Source: Adineta steineri
Lineage: Eukaryota; Rotifera; Eurotatoria; Adinetida; Adinetidae
Length of the DNA: 64,000 nt
NCBI GenBank assembly: GCA_905250115.1
Contig: CAJNOI010000299.1
Location: forward strand, 3,813-67,812
Direction: 5' to 3'
Shown: positions 9,878-21,585 of the stretch, piece after piece
Layout: each line of letters begins with the position of its first letter
Numbering within the stretch: position 1 is the first letter of the stretch
Translations under genes and position numbers: made by a program
The notes under the pieces: model-generated
What the model saw: only the letters and a program-made list of their open reading frames with translations
What the model was told of the DNA's origin: nothing
The model's database searches: none

Positions 9878-11616
9878 ATTTCAAACGACTTCATTGTAAA
9901 TTTAAAAAATACTTATCGAAACAAAAAAAAGCAAAAAAACTCTCTTTTGTCGTTGTTATTGTTTTTAGTTTTCTACTTATTACCTCTGTTATTATTATTG
10001 TTGTTGTTCTTCTTGATCTTACATTTTCTTTTTTCTTCTTTCTCATTTTCCTCTTTACTAGTATAACGTTCCAGAAAACTTATTAAACCAAAGAATAAAA
10101 TATCTACTTGTTGTTATTTTTCATAAAATAGTAAGATAAAACAAAAATTTTATTTTGAGGAAAAAACAAATTAAAAGAATATATTCATCGAAACTTAATA
10201 TTGATCTGAAAAAAAATGAATTCTGTTTTTTTGTTGTCATTTGTAATATGTACATATAACTTACAAAATCAAAATAAAATTTAAGATTTGAAGTATATTG
10301 CTTTATTCATCTTGACGAATTTCATCATGAACTAGAACAACAAAAAGATTTCTTTTGCTATATTTTCTATTCCAATGTTGTATATTTTTAAAGAACGGAA
10401 ACAAAAAACTGATTATAATAATGCTAGATATATTTTTGTTTAATGATAGATGATGTCACGCCAAAAACAAACGAAAACGAACGAGTATACATAGAACGCG
10501 CAGTTTGTTTTTTCTTCAAATATTATAAATGTTTGCTTAAATATATTTATGAAAGAGATATAATATATAGCACGCACGTCTATGAAAACAAAACCAAACA
10601 GAAGAAAGCCATAATTTAGGTTTTTTTTTTTTGTTAATAATATGTATCACTATCTAAGCATACGTTAACACATGTATCATAAAGAATGAATGCGTACAAA
10701 ACAAACAAATAAATCAACGTTTTTAGAATAATAGATAGATAGATAGAAATACAACACCCGTAAAACGATATATTGGAAGTTCAGACGAGGCATAATGCAC
10801 TCATCATACGGAAGTTAGGAACAAGGACAGAAAGAGAGAGAGAGAGAAAAAAGCGCGATGGATCATCTTTTTATGCTATGCTTATTGATGTTAGTTTTTT
10901 ATAAATTACTATTTCACAATGATACAATAATAAAAAGCACATAAACTAATACCTCTTTTCCCATCTTGTAGAAGATAAAGAGGTTTGTTTAGACAAAAAA
11001 CGAAAAGAAGAATAGAGGAGTTAGAAATCACTAGTAATAACACACACGCACACAAAATGTTCAATAACAATAAACAAATACACACACCGTAATTACACAT
11101 CGAAAACAAAAAACAAAAACGATTATGTTAGGTGAGATGCACTAGAGAGACCGCCTTTATAATATCTATATACATTAAAAACGACAAAACACAAAATATA
11201 TGTATATATATATATATATATATATGATAATCTAACAATCGTGATTAAATAAGAGTAGACGAAAGAATTTTTATTCTTTTTTTTTTAACCAAGCCAAACG
11301 GTATGAAAACACGGCGTTAATGGAATCATAGTAGCAGCTTTAAAAAAGAAAAATAAAATAATAAAAATAAAAATAAAATCCTTTGCATTTTTTTGTTAAT
11401 TCGAAAATTAAGCGTTATACCTGCAAAAATCACGACCCATTTTAAACCAAAAAATGGTTGACAATAAATATGATGTTGTGTTTGCTGCTGCTGCTGTGAC
11501 TGTATTGTCTGAGTCTGCTGTGTATTTGCAGTACAAATGCCTTATAGGTTTACAAAAACAAAAAAAAATGAGTCGTGATCTTTTGCCGGGATAGTTTTAG
11601 TTATCATAGCAAAAAT
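9878..11616. other. Converging 3' regions of hnRNP K and FBXO7 genes
   Basis: About 1.7 kb between two convergent genes. It is AT-rich, with T-rich and A-rich runs, an atag microsatellite at about 10731-10745, and a (TA)n tract at about 11200-11226. The first 350 bases, rich in T and in aataaaat, are likely the hnRNP K 3' UTR. A CAG-repeat stretch near 11485-11495 could belong to an alternative FBXO7 end. Confidence 0.5.
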
Positions 11617-13152
11617 TCAAAAGCAAAACCCAGAGCAAAAAAGAACATGAGACTTACGGAATATGCCTGGTGGGATAGGTCGATAAATAGTTGGTGGAAA
11701 TGGATGAAGTGCAGCATTTGTTGGATCTGGAAAAAGAACTCGATGTGTCGGATGACCAGGTGGAGGTAATGGAACAAAAGCTGTATGAAAGTACGGAGAA
11801 GATTTTGTTTGATGTCTTAATGTGGCTTGTTTTTGAGCATAGATTATTCGGTAAAGTTTATGCCAATCTTTTCCATTTGAGCTATTTTCAATTGTACTTG
11901 ATATTGATGTAAATGCTAAGAAGAAAAATATTTTATTTTAAAACAAAAAATACGAATAGATTCTTACTAGTTTTATCAAAATCTCGTATACATAAATCAT
12001 GCCAAAGAAGATTGTCATTTAAAGTATTATAAATATCACGACATGTTAATTGAAGTGCATGTAAAGATTTAATTGGAAGATATTTTGCTAAACGAAGCTA
12101 GAAAACAAAAAATATCGATATAGAAATTTCGAAGAAAAGAATAAATCAAATTACTTTGATTTCATTTGGTAATCCAATTAAAGTTGCATTCGTACGTTGT
12201 CCTGATTCTAGAAATATCAATAAAATTAAAATACTAGAAAAAAGTATGTATCTAACCTTCAAGTAATTTGCATAATAAACGATTTGCAATATTATCTTTG
12301 AATAACCGTGATAAATTACGAAGATCATGATAAGGAAAGATGGCATTTAAAGCTATCGCTAAACGACAATAATTTATATATAATTAATAAAGATTTTTTT
12401 CTTTCAAAATACCTTCTTTTTGTGTATGTAAATAATTTCCAATATGAAATGATAATTTACCACACGCTTGCGAAATTGAATTCACAACACCTAAAATAAA
12501 TTTATATGTATATAAAAAAAAAAACAATTCATATTCGATAATTTACCATCAATTGTTACTACGGAATCTGTTTTCATAATTGCTAATGAACATCGAATAC
12601 GTTCTTCTTCACATAATTTATGTCGATAACGAATAACATAAAATGTCGATGATTTCCTTGCAATTTTTAAATCCGAATTATTATTTACATCCTAAAATAT
12701 ATATATAAAATTTATTTTTATATAAAACTTTTTTTTACCATTTGAAAACCACTTTCAAGCATCAAAGCATGTATAATAATAACTAGAAAATCGAAATCAG
12801 TTTCCGGTTGTGAATATTCAATAAGACGATGTATTATTGTTGGATATGTATGTAGATCTCGTATTTCATCAATTGTTAATGGTTGATCCATAGATGATAT
12901 TGTTGAGCTGTTATGTTTAATTTCGTTTAATATATAAATTGTATCACCATTAACCAGACCTGATTGTGACATTGTTTGATTTTCATCTAATGAATCTTTT
13001 CCATTAAGTGATAAATGAAAATTAAATTTTTTCAAGGATGAACAATGTTGTTTTATTTTAATTTTTAAATCAATAAGTGATAAATCATCTTTAATATCAT
13101 CAAATGTTATTGAAGTTGTTTGTGTATTAATTTTAATTCGAAATTTCATCAT
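11617..13152 (-). CDS. FBXO7: F-box only protein 7-like (Ubl + FP + F-box)
   Basis: Exons on the minus strand: 13152-12739, 12691-12547, 12490-12413, 12358-12257, 12207-12155, 12097-11968 and 11915-11617. They join in frame to 406 residues. A ubiquitin-like domain occupies about 1-80. A PI31/FP-type dimerisation domain (DFLVIIIHALMLESGF onward) covers about 110-245. An F-box, GLPNEIKLRLAKYLPIKSLH and following, lies at about 252-300. The tail is proline-rich (FVPLPPPGHPTHR, PFPPTIYRPIPPG), as in FBXO7/PI31. FBXO7 is a substrate adaptor of SCF ubiquitin ligases, linked to the proteasome and mitophagy. The ATG chosen is the first of MMKF. The 3' end is uncertain: reading through gives a stop at 11617, while a donor at 11657 could lead to a Q-rich tail near 11400-11550. 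Confidence 0.85.
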
Positions 13153-13409
13153 TCGAATAAAATAAAACAAAAATAAACTTCGTAAGTTCTATTAACACAG
13201 TAGACAGCGCTCTCTTTCTTTCTTCAATAAGTTAAAGCAATGAATTCACATGATCGTCATAGAATATCTACCAATGAAAATCTATGTCGCTGTATGAAAG
13301 ATTTTCTTTAATATATATGTATATATATATAGTTATTATAGGTAATCATATGTTATTTTGTTTTTCACCTTTATTATATTTATAAGCTAATTGTTGTGTC
13401 TAGGGTAAT
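13153..13409. promoter_or_regulatory. Divergent promoter interval FBXO7 / TRA2
   Basis: 257 bases separate the ATG codons of two divergently transcribed genes. It includes a pyrimidine-rich stretch (gctctctttctttctt near 13208) and a TA-rich tract at about 13311-13332. No TATA box with matching initiator is clear on either strand. Confidence 0.5.
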
Positions 13410-14383
13410 ATGAGCGACCATGAGGTATATAGTAAAAATCTTGAAATTTGTAAAGAATAAAAAAGTTCGTTTTGATTTAGCATTCAGAAAGTCGAAATGT
13501 AAAACGATCACGACGACGATCATCTGCTTCACCTCGAAGAAGTCGATCACAATCTTCACCACGACGGTATATTATAATCAGATGAAAAATTGAGAAGAAT
13601 ATGTTTCATAGATACTTTTTTTCTTGAATAGTTCTCGATCACGATCACCTCGTCGAGTACGACGTAGTCCAATGAGTTCATTTAGTAATCATCGACAAGG
13701 AAATGATGGTCAACGAACAGGTCCAAAACCAAGTCCCGTCCTTGGAGTTTTCGGTTTATCAAGAACAACAACTGAACGTGTTTTAAGAGGTACTTCCGAA
13801 TATTTGAAAATATATACAAATTCTTCTTCTTCTTTTCAGACCTTTTTAATAAATATGCACGAGTTAAAGATGTGCAAATTGTAATTGATAGAAAAACACA
13901 AAAATCTCGTGGTTTTGGTTTTATTTATTTTGATGATGTTCAAAATGCAACACGTGTAAAAATAGAATCAAATTTACTTATTCAAAATTGATTGTATCTA
14001 TTCTTAGGCGAAAGAAGCTCTTAGTGATCTGGAACTTGATGGTCGTCGTGTACGTATTGATTATTCGACGACAAAGGGAGCACATGACCCAAGTGAGTAA
14101 TATTATTATTTGTTTGAGTCTGAAGAGCTTTTCTTATTATTATCAAAGCTCCTGGAATTTATATGGGTGATCGTAATGTTGGACTTAATCGATCAAGCAC
14201 AATTGCTCGTCGACCACAAGGTTATCGTAAGAAACGATCACGTTCTCGTAGTCGATCACGTTCTCATAGTCGATCCCGAACACGACATCGTATGAATTTT
14301 GAAAATTAAATAACTACTTGTTTAAAACCTATTATTTAGATCAATCTCGTCATTATAATCATCGTCGTAGATCACGTGATTAA
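13410..14383 (+). CDS. TRA2: Transformer-2-like SR splicing regulator
   Basis: Seven exons: 13410-13424, 13481-13566, 13632-13789, 13840-13955, 14008-14092, 14149-14289 and 14340-14383. They give 214 residues with phase kept at every junction. An N-terminal RS domain leads into one RRM with RNP2-like VLGVFGLS and RNP1 SRGFGFIYF. This is followed by the Tra2 linker hallmark TPGIYMGDR and a C-terminal RS domain (KKRSRSRSRSRSHSRSR). This RS1-RRM-linker-RS2 order is specific to Tra2. Tra2 proteins bind GAA-rich exonic enhancers and activate splicing. The first exon codes only MSDHE. Its introns are short and uniform (50-65 nt). Confidence 0.95.
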
Positions 14384-15116
14384 ATAACATATCATTCATT
14401 CATTCATTCCTTTCTAATGAATCTCATCGTTTATAAATGATAAATAAGTAATTGAAACTAACCACTATACTCATTAAATCAAATTTTTTTCCTATTATGT
14501 AATTTTAGTTTGTCTTTCATTAATATTATAATATTTTCACTTTTTGTTATTGCATGATAAGATTCTTAAATGAATTGTTTTTATTTTATTTATGTCAAGA
14601 AAAAAGAAATTATGTAAAACAAGATTTACGCAGAAAATAACGATATATATTGAATATATAGAAGTAAATCAAGAAAAATATTAATGCAAAGAAGAATGTG
14701 TTATAAGGTAAGTTATAATTATTTTATTCTATTTATTTTTGTCTTTATTATATTTTAATAAATATTAATAAAATAAAGAGAATATTCTTGTTTATTTCTA
14801 TAAAACTTCATATGTTCATATTTACTGTTAATTTTGCATAAAATTGTTTGATAATAAGACAAAAAAACAATCTATTTAATATATGATTTTGATTAACAAA
14901 AATTTTAAATGCGTATTTTCATACGTTGTCAGTATTTCAAAGTGTGATCGATCACGTACATTCACAAGATAAACAAATACTTAAAATTTTGAAAGAGTTG
15001 ATTGTTCTCTTTTTTTTTTGCTTTAAATATAACAAAAAGTTTTTTTTTCTATCAAAAAAAAACGAATCGTTTCATTTCTTTACTGGTTACTATTAAATCA
15101 CAGTATTTTATAAAAT
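14384..15116. other. Intergenic between TRA2 and CCDC33-like genes
   Basis: About 730 AT-rich bases with the TRA2 3' UTR at the left and T-rich sequence before the next ATG at the right. No additional gene is seen. Confidence 0.5.
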
Positions 15117-16655
15117 ATGTCTCAAACGTCTTTGAATCAAAACTCATGGACATTATTACCGCAATATTCACCGATACCAAATGGTCTTGCGAACCTTTCT
15201 CTTGTCTGTATTTAAATGATAATTAAAAAAAATTCACTTTCTTTATTTTTTGCAAGGCTGGGCAACCAACATTTCTTCCACCACAAATACTTCCATCATC
15301 GCAAGTTCAAGTATATCTATTTCTTTTGATATCCCCTTTCATAATGTTTATTTTCTTTTTGTTCAAAGATGCTATCACCTATTCTAATGAATAAACCTAC
15401 TCGTTATCATGTTCCACGTATTAATCAACATAATTTAGATGATATTCCAACAGAATATCGTTCTATGTTAGCAATAAATTATCCACCACGTAGTGATGAT
15501 GATCTTGATGGATGGTTTACGTATTTTCAATATGAAGTTGCTATTTATAGACAAGCTATGCGACGTATTATACTTGATGTTATGCAATTCCGTCATCAAC
15601 ATAAAATCTTAGTTTCAGCAAATATGGATTTACAATCAAAAATCGATAATTATGATAAGAAAAAAAGAGTTTTATATCAACTTTTTGAAGGTGATAAACT
15701 TGATAAAGAAAAAATTCGAGAAATATTTGGTAAAAAAAATAGATGATTTTTATTAACTTATAATTGAAATAAAATATGAAATTTAGGTCGTTTAAATGGT
15801 AAAATAACAGTTCAAGCAAATGAATTAAGAGCACAAGAAGTTAAATTAAAGATCTATGAAAAAGAACTGACACGAGTAAATATTATTTATTTAGATAAAA
15901 TGATATACTTTTCTTTTTATAGAAACAAGAATTACGTATTCAATATGATCAATTAGTTCATAAAAGTCAATCACTTGAAAAAGAAATAAGAATAACAAAA
16001 GAACGAGTAGATCGAGCAGATACACTTGAAGATACAATGCGGTATCAAGAACGTGTTATTGAAAAACTTCAAGCAATGATTAGTAATTATATGAGACAAA
16101 AACGTTCAGATGGTAGATATATTATTGAAATTAATTTTATTAACAAAAAAATCTCGTATATATTTTATAGGAACAATTAATGATATTGATCGAACTTTAT
16201 TAACTGAACATGCTGCACTTGGTGTTGAAACAAAAAGATTTCGAGTTAGTTTTCTATTTAAATTCTATCAATAAACGATTGAATATTTTGCAGTACCAAG
16301 GAGCACAACAGGGAAATTCTACTGTATTGGTCAATAATAGTCAGCAAGATCTTGTAACACAAACTCAAGCTCGTCAAATCGAACTTGAACAACAAAATCT
16401 AGCATTTCAAAAAGAATTAGATGATTTAGGTGCCGAAGTAAGATTCTGAAAATTTTCTTTTATTATTACTATTATTTATATAATATTATTTCATTATTAG
16501 TTTGATGAAAAAGCCGAATTATGGAAAAGAGAGAAAGCTGAACTTCTTAATCATATCGATAGTATCGATAAACCAGTGAGATTATTTAGTTTCTTTTAAT
16601 CTTATGTAAACTGTTAAATTTATTTTAGGAGCATGCGGATCCAGATGCAGAATGA
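15117..16655 (+). CDS. CCDC33: Coiled-coil protein resembling the C-terminal part of CCDC33
   Basis: Nine exons: 15117-15203, 15257-15310, 15369-15729, 15787-15875, 15923-16112, 16171-16244, 16294-16437, 16501-16575 and 16629-16655. They form one 366-residue frame. The N-terminal third is Pro/Leu-rich without a fold I know. From about residue 75 there is YFQYEVAIYRQAMRRIILDV, then long heptad-rich helices including RYQERVIEKLQAMI. This layout matches the coiled-coil half of CCDC33, a testis/cilium-associated protein, but without its C2 domains. The boundary of exon 1 is the least certain (donor gtctgt). Expected to be a structural cytoplasmic or axonemal protein. Coiled coil is certain; orthology is moderate. 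Confidence 0.65.
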
Positions 16656-17388
16656 ACACAAAACAACTCACATACTATAATATTTCTTTATTTATATATT
16701 TAATAAAAATAAAATAAAAGTTTTACACAATTTCTCATCCATACCCACGCGAACGCTAGAGTTATAAAAATTCATTATTTTCGTAACAAAAGTTTTTTCT
16801 ATTCAAAAAATGACTCATACCATTCGATTCCTCATTTGAATTTCAAGATAATAATGTTTTTTTGACCTTTTGTTTTTTTCCTATGAATCGCTCTTTATGA
16901 TTTTCAATAAAGCGTAATTAAACATATTCTTTTCGCTTATAACAATAGTCAAAAGACTATTCTTTGAAGCTGTTTTTGAAAGCATATTAAGACAACTGTA
17001 ATAGAAGTGTCACTAATTCCTTCAACAAGATAAAATTTTATATATCAATAGCTTTGACTATTCATTCGAATATGAAGCGAGTTACAGCGACGAGTGTTAT
17101 TTGTACTTTATTGTTGTATCCATATTCAAACTAATAATACATACTATATTAACAATTATAGTAAAAATTTCACTTATCTTTTTTTACACATAATAGAATT
17201 TTAAATGAAGCTCTATATTTTTGATTTAATCTTATTTATGAAATTTAAGATGAAGAAAATAATAAGTATCGGAGCAATATTTAATGTGTTAATAATGATG
17301 ATGCATGAATTGATTTTGAGTGTTGTTTTTATGATAAATTACATATTTGTAACATCAATGATCCTGAATTGATGAGAATTATGTACTC
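16656..17388. other. Gene-poor interval left of the foldback
   Basis: The likely 3' UTR with aataaaataaaag near 16705 is followed by AT-rich sequence. It includes a C-rich telomere-like half-site (ccatacccacgcg) at about 16739-16751. No coding exon is recognised. Confidence 0.5.
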
Positions 17389-17910
17389 ATATATGTTGTA
17401 GGCCAATCTAGTACTCAGGGCAATCTCGGATTGACCTAGGTCATTCTAAGATCTCAGTTTCGACTAGTTCAAACTAGGATCAAGTCAAAATCTCAGATCA
17501 AAACTCAGTTTTGGCCCTGAAGATAATTTCAGATTTCGGTTTGCCTATTCGAAAACTATAGCCAAATGGGTATACTTCATACACAAACCATTTCATTCTG
17601 AGCAAGATTATCTATTTAAAAAGATATAAGCACTTTCATCCATGAATCCAGGTTTTGCAAAAAACTATTAATAACTTTGTTAGTAAACAATTTTGCTAAA
17701 AATGCAATGATTTGTGTATGAAGTATACCCATTTGGCTATAGTTTTCAAATAAGTAAACCGAGATATGAAATTATCTTCAGGATCAAAAGTGAGTTTTGA
17801 TATCAGATTTCGACTTAATTCTGGTTTGAGCCAGGCCAAACTGAGATCTTAGAATAGCCTAGACCAATCTAGGATTGGCCTGAATCCAGCAATGGCCTAC
17901 GACATATACG
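17389..17910. mobile_element. Large foldback (MITE-like) element
   Basis: Two arms of about 205 bases (17390-17593 and 17705-17909) are imperfect reverse complements around a spacer of about 110 bases. Matching landmarks: gttgtaggccaa at the left end against ggcctacgac at the right end; ctaagatctcag against ctgagatcttag; and the innermost ccaaatgggtatacttcat against atgaagtatacccatttgg, which match perfectly. Overall arm identity looks like 75-80 percent and is highest near the centre. No open frame of note is inside, so it is a nonautonomous element. Target-site duplications are not clear. Confidence 0.75.
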
Positions 17911-18826
17911 TAGATATCTGCTATGTATAAAGATTAAAGTCAAATGAACTAACGATGCCGACATCTAAACTGAGAATACGAGTCAGAGAAAAAATGATTA
18001 TAATGATAAACTATAAATTAATATTCTTTTTGAATTGAAAGCGAATTTCATTTTTAGATGACACCGATATAGAGATCTACCATATCAATACACAAATTAA
18101 TGGCGTTCAGTTACAAGTATCTACAGAAAAATCGAAGATAGAAATGCTATGAGAATGAGCTCATCGATTCATCATACTTATTTTTATGTAAAATAATTTG
18201 AAGATTCTTTTTATTAAACATTTAATTGAAATATAATATCTATACTATTAATTTTAATTCAAATACCAAAGACTATGTTATGAGAAATTGATCAGACAGT
18301 CAGCAATCTCTCAAGATTATATTGTTAGAAAATTGAATCGAAATCAACTAAAAAATCTTATCGATATATCGGATCAAATGCTGCAATTTCCTTTTGATGG
18401 TAACTTTTGTTTTTTAATATAATCAAGCTGATTGCTTTTGAGATTCGACTAAAGTGTTGCTGACGTCAAACTTATCTATACTATTACAACGAATTGAATA
18501 CATAGATCTAATTATTACTTTTTCTATACAGATATTTATTGAACTACTCCATTTATGTCCATACAAATACGAACATGTATCATAACAGTCACAAGGTTTT
18601 TTTTGTTTCTTTCTTCTACATGTACATTTTTTGCACATCATTGACTACTATTGACAATCGTCACATGTCGATTTTTTTTATATTCTTCTTACCATTACTT
18701 ACGTCATGAAAACATTTCGTGTATTCACAAGTAATATTTTATCTATAGAAAAAGAAAAAAAACTGACATATTTTTCTCTGTTCTTAAAAGAAACCACGTT
18801 GTTAAACATTAACAAATTCGATCACT
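17911..18826. other. Intergenic, nothing recognised
   Basis: About 900 AT-rich bases. A small Cys/Lys-rich frame on the minus strand near 18423-18641 has no splice or family support. The right end would hold the promoter of the hydrolase gene. Confidence 0.5.
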
Positions 18827-19963
18827 ATGGCACAAAAACTCGATATTGACTATGAAACAACTATTTTCACACTTAAACCAGATAGGTTAGGTCCTAATAA
18901 AGCTACTTTATTACATGCTCGAACAACAAATAATAAGAATCAGCATTTTTATAAAGCAATTCTTTATTTACATGGATATATTGATTATTATTTTCAGTAA
19001 GTAATCATAGGTCGATTGTTTTATGAATGGATTTTTTTTGTAAATATAGTGATCATGTATGTATACGTTTTTTGGAACATGGATATGATTTTTATGCTCT
19101 TGATATGCGTAAATGTGGACGATCAATTATTTCACCTGAACAAGATAAATACATACATTATTGTACTGATCTTCATGAATATGATGAAGAAATTACACTT
19201 GCAATTGAACATATTATTAAAGAAGCGAAAGATAAAGAAAGAAAAATTCTACTTTTCGGACATTCAACTGGTAAGAAATAATAATAGAACTAAAATTTTT
19301 TGACTTTATATTAAACATAGGAGGTCTTATTGCTACTTTATATGCATCCTCTGGTTTAAGACATACTGATATAGATGCTGTTATACTTAATAGTCCTTAT
19401 TTAACTCCAATGAACACAACTTTTGTTGAAACAATGCTTTTAGGTATTCTTATGAAACTACGTAAATCTCAAAATATAGATGCTGGTTGGTATGGAAAAT
19501 CAATACATGTATCAGATAGAGGAGAATGGAATTTTGATTTAAATAAAATACCAATAGATAAATTTCCATTACATGGTACATTTTTATATGCTGTACATAC
19601 AATTCAAGAAGATTTAGAAAAAAAACGAATTTCAATTTCATGTCCAGTATTATTTATGTGTTCAAATCGTTCGATAAAAGCAGATAAGACATGGCGTGAT
19701 GAATATGCTGAAGGTATTAAATGTTCAATTTTCTCTATAGAATAATTCATTGATATTTTATTTCAGCTGATATTATACTTGATGTTAAAACTATGAAAAC
19801 TATGGCTGCTACTATTGGTTCACAAGTAACAATTTATGAAATTGAAAATGCTAAACATGATATTTTCTTATCAAAACAATCTGTTCGTGAACAAGCATTT
19901 GATTTAATGTTTCAATGGCTTCAACATTTAGAAGATAATTGGTTAATTAAAACAAACATTTAA
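18827..19963 (+). CDS. Alpha/beta hydrolase (Hydrolase_4 / serine aminopeptidase S33 type)
   Basis: Four exons, 18827-18996, 19050-19270, 19321-19713 and 19767-19963, give 326 residues. The early strand and oxyanion region ILYLHGYIDYYFHDH is followed by FYALDMRKCGRS, the nucleophile elbow GHSTGG (Ser of the triad, split by the second intron), and a C-terminal His in NAKHDIFLS. A candidate acid lies in the PVLFMCSNRSIKADKTW region. This is the monoacylglycerol-lipase/Hydrolase_4 layout. No signal peptide or membrane segment, so it is likely a cytosolic esterase or lipase; the substrate is not predictable. Similar alpha/beta hydrolases occur widely in bacteria and protists, but four introns argue for long residence. 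Confidence 0.85.
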
Positions 19964-20293
19964 TAAACAAATTCTTTTTATTTCTTATATAATTTGCAAT
20001 ACATCTATCATCTATCACAATCTGATGTAAACCCGTGAATAATTCGTATTAAAATATTGTGTTTGGGAGACACCAATAACTATGAACAATTTTTATTTTG
20101 TTATTTTTTATGTTCTTATTTATAATACTTTTTTTCTACTATCATCTGATCAGATATTAGTTTTCTCTGTTAGAAATAGACTGAATATAATAAGATAATT
20201 ATTAGAAAATGTATAGTTTTTGTTATAATATTAAGGACATTCTAACATATTCATAACATTGCTAAGTTCAGTTACATAATAAACTAGATAGAT
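19964..20293. other. Intergenic, AT-rich
   Basis: Hydrolase 3' UTR and AT-rich sequence. Nothing else is seen. Confidence 0.45.
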
Positions 20294-20392
20294 CTTCTGG
20301 TCTAACGGGCTGTGACGACTGCTATGACGGCAGGACATGTGTGGTTCGAATCCCACGCACGGAGAGATTATATTTCTCTTATACTTTTTTGA
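20294..20392 (+). ncRNA. tRNA-derived sequence with pol III box motifs (SINE head or degenerate tRNA)
   Basis: A box-A-like tggtctaacgggc lies at about 20298-20310 and a perfect box B ggttcgaatcc at 20342-20352, a normal spacing for a tRNA with a variable arm. A run of T at about 20384-20389 could end pol III transcription. The middle (gactgctatgacggcag) recalls a serine tRNA anticodon region, but the acceptor ends do not pair and the T-stem needs a bulge. It is therefore not called as a functional tRNA. Confidence 0.4.
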
Positions 20393-20737
20393 TGACTTGT
20401 ACTACAATTAGTAAAATTTGAATTTGATTGTTGCTAAGAAGTGACTGATATAACAATGTATAAAAAATGTGGGGTATATATGAAAGGATGAGTATGTAGA
20501 TGGCATACAAAATATCAGAGAAGGGATGATCTGAATAAAGAAATCCAGATAAAACATATTACACAAGAAAAGATATCACAAGATATACTAGAAAGAGATA
20601 TCATACATCTATATGACAAAGTATTCATCGAGGTTAACAAATAAACAGAATGAAAAAGAAATTACATAACAACATAATACATGATATCAAATAGATTACT
20701 ATTTCAAACGAGGGTATATGTTGACGCCCTTCTATAT
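20393..20737. other. Intergenic, nothing recognised
   Basis: AT-rich with several gata-rich words (agatatcatac type); no gene or clear repeat period. Confidence 0.4.
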
Positions 20738-20774
20738 TATAAATACACGAATAATTTCAGCACAAAGTATCAGT
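20738..20774 (+). promoter_or_regulatory. TATA box plus initiator for the small gene at 21050
   Basis: TATAAATAC at 20738-20746 is followed about 31 bases later by an initiator-like TATCAGT (20768-20774). A leader exon starting near 20771 would end at a GTAAGT donor (20809) and join an acceptor at 21041-21042, seven bases before the ATG. Confidence 0.55.
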
Positions 20775-21585
20775 TAGCAGCAAATTTATATTCGAAATAA
20801 CACTTTACGTAAGTTTCAACTTTATTTCTCTTTTTCCCGTCTAGATTCCGATGAAGTCAAGTGTTAACTTGACTGAAACTAGTGAATAAATATTACCAAA
20901 AGAACTTGTATTTTTCATTTATATATATCTTGAGAGAGTGTAGTTGAACGATTATATTTTGAATAAGAAGAATAATCAATTACTCTTTCCTGCCTTTTTT
21001 TGCTAACCTACAACTACCTACTTTACATTATTCACCATTTAGAGTTACAATGTCAGACAAGAAATTACGATCTCACGCGGGTCCTCACGTACATACTAAG
21101 TCATCCGACGCCATTCCAAAAAACGAGCTTGGTCAAAAACAACAAACTGAAACAGGTGAATCTTTATGAATAAAATCTAGAAATTCAATGTTACCATAAA
21201 TTTGTTATTTTAGGACAAGTGAAGATTCAAGTTGAAGGGAAGAAGCCAGTGTATTGGAACGATTTGTTTACTGCAAATATTTTTCCACACAGAGTTGAAG
21301 ATGATTCACCTTCCTCGGTCAAAGACGAAACCGAAAATAACGAAGCATCATCATCAATGCGTAGTCTCTGATCAAAATTTCAATCACTAGCGACTACTGA
21401 TAAACCAAAATCAGTATGTGCCACGACAACGGACACGTAAGATGAAATTGTTCAATATTATGAAGATAAACAAGACTGTTCTTTTTATTAGAGAGGTGCT
21501 CTCCATTCAATATGCTCGAATAAAAAAGCAGATTGAAGGACGTATCAACAAGCATTATCAAGGCGGTACAGCTCCGGCAAAATGA
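20771..21585 (+). CDS. Small unknown gene with noncoding leader exon; in-frame TGA or mini-intron
   Basis: Not recognised. The leader exon at about 20771-20808 is noncoding. Coding exons 21050-21155 and 21214-21371 give MSDKKLRSHAGPHVHTKS onward, about 87 residues to a TGA. The reading frame continues in frame beyond that TGA through a good donor at 21437 and acceptor at 21490-21491 to a stop at 21585. Removing 30 bases (21361-21390, GT...AG) would yield a 130-residue protein, but 30 nt is far below other introns here. The protein is hydrophilic, Lys/Ser/Thr-rich, without signal peptide or membrane span. Either it ends at 21371, or it has suffered a nonsense change, or it uses readthrough. 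The TATA/Inr, leader and two clean introns support a real gene. Confidence 0.45.

Noticed and set aside
18423-18641. Cys/Lys-rich 72-codon minus-strand frame
   Set aside because: Clustered cysteines look like a small domain, but there is no signal peptide, promoter or exon context, and the rest of the frame is random-looking.
20294-20366. Functional serine tRNA gene
   Set aside because: Acceptor ends do not pair, the T-stem is bulged, and the position before the anticodon is A instead of U.
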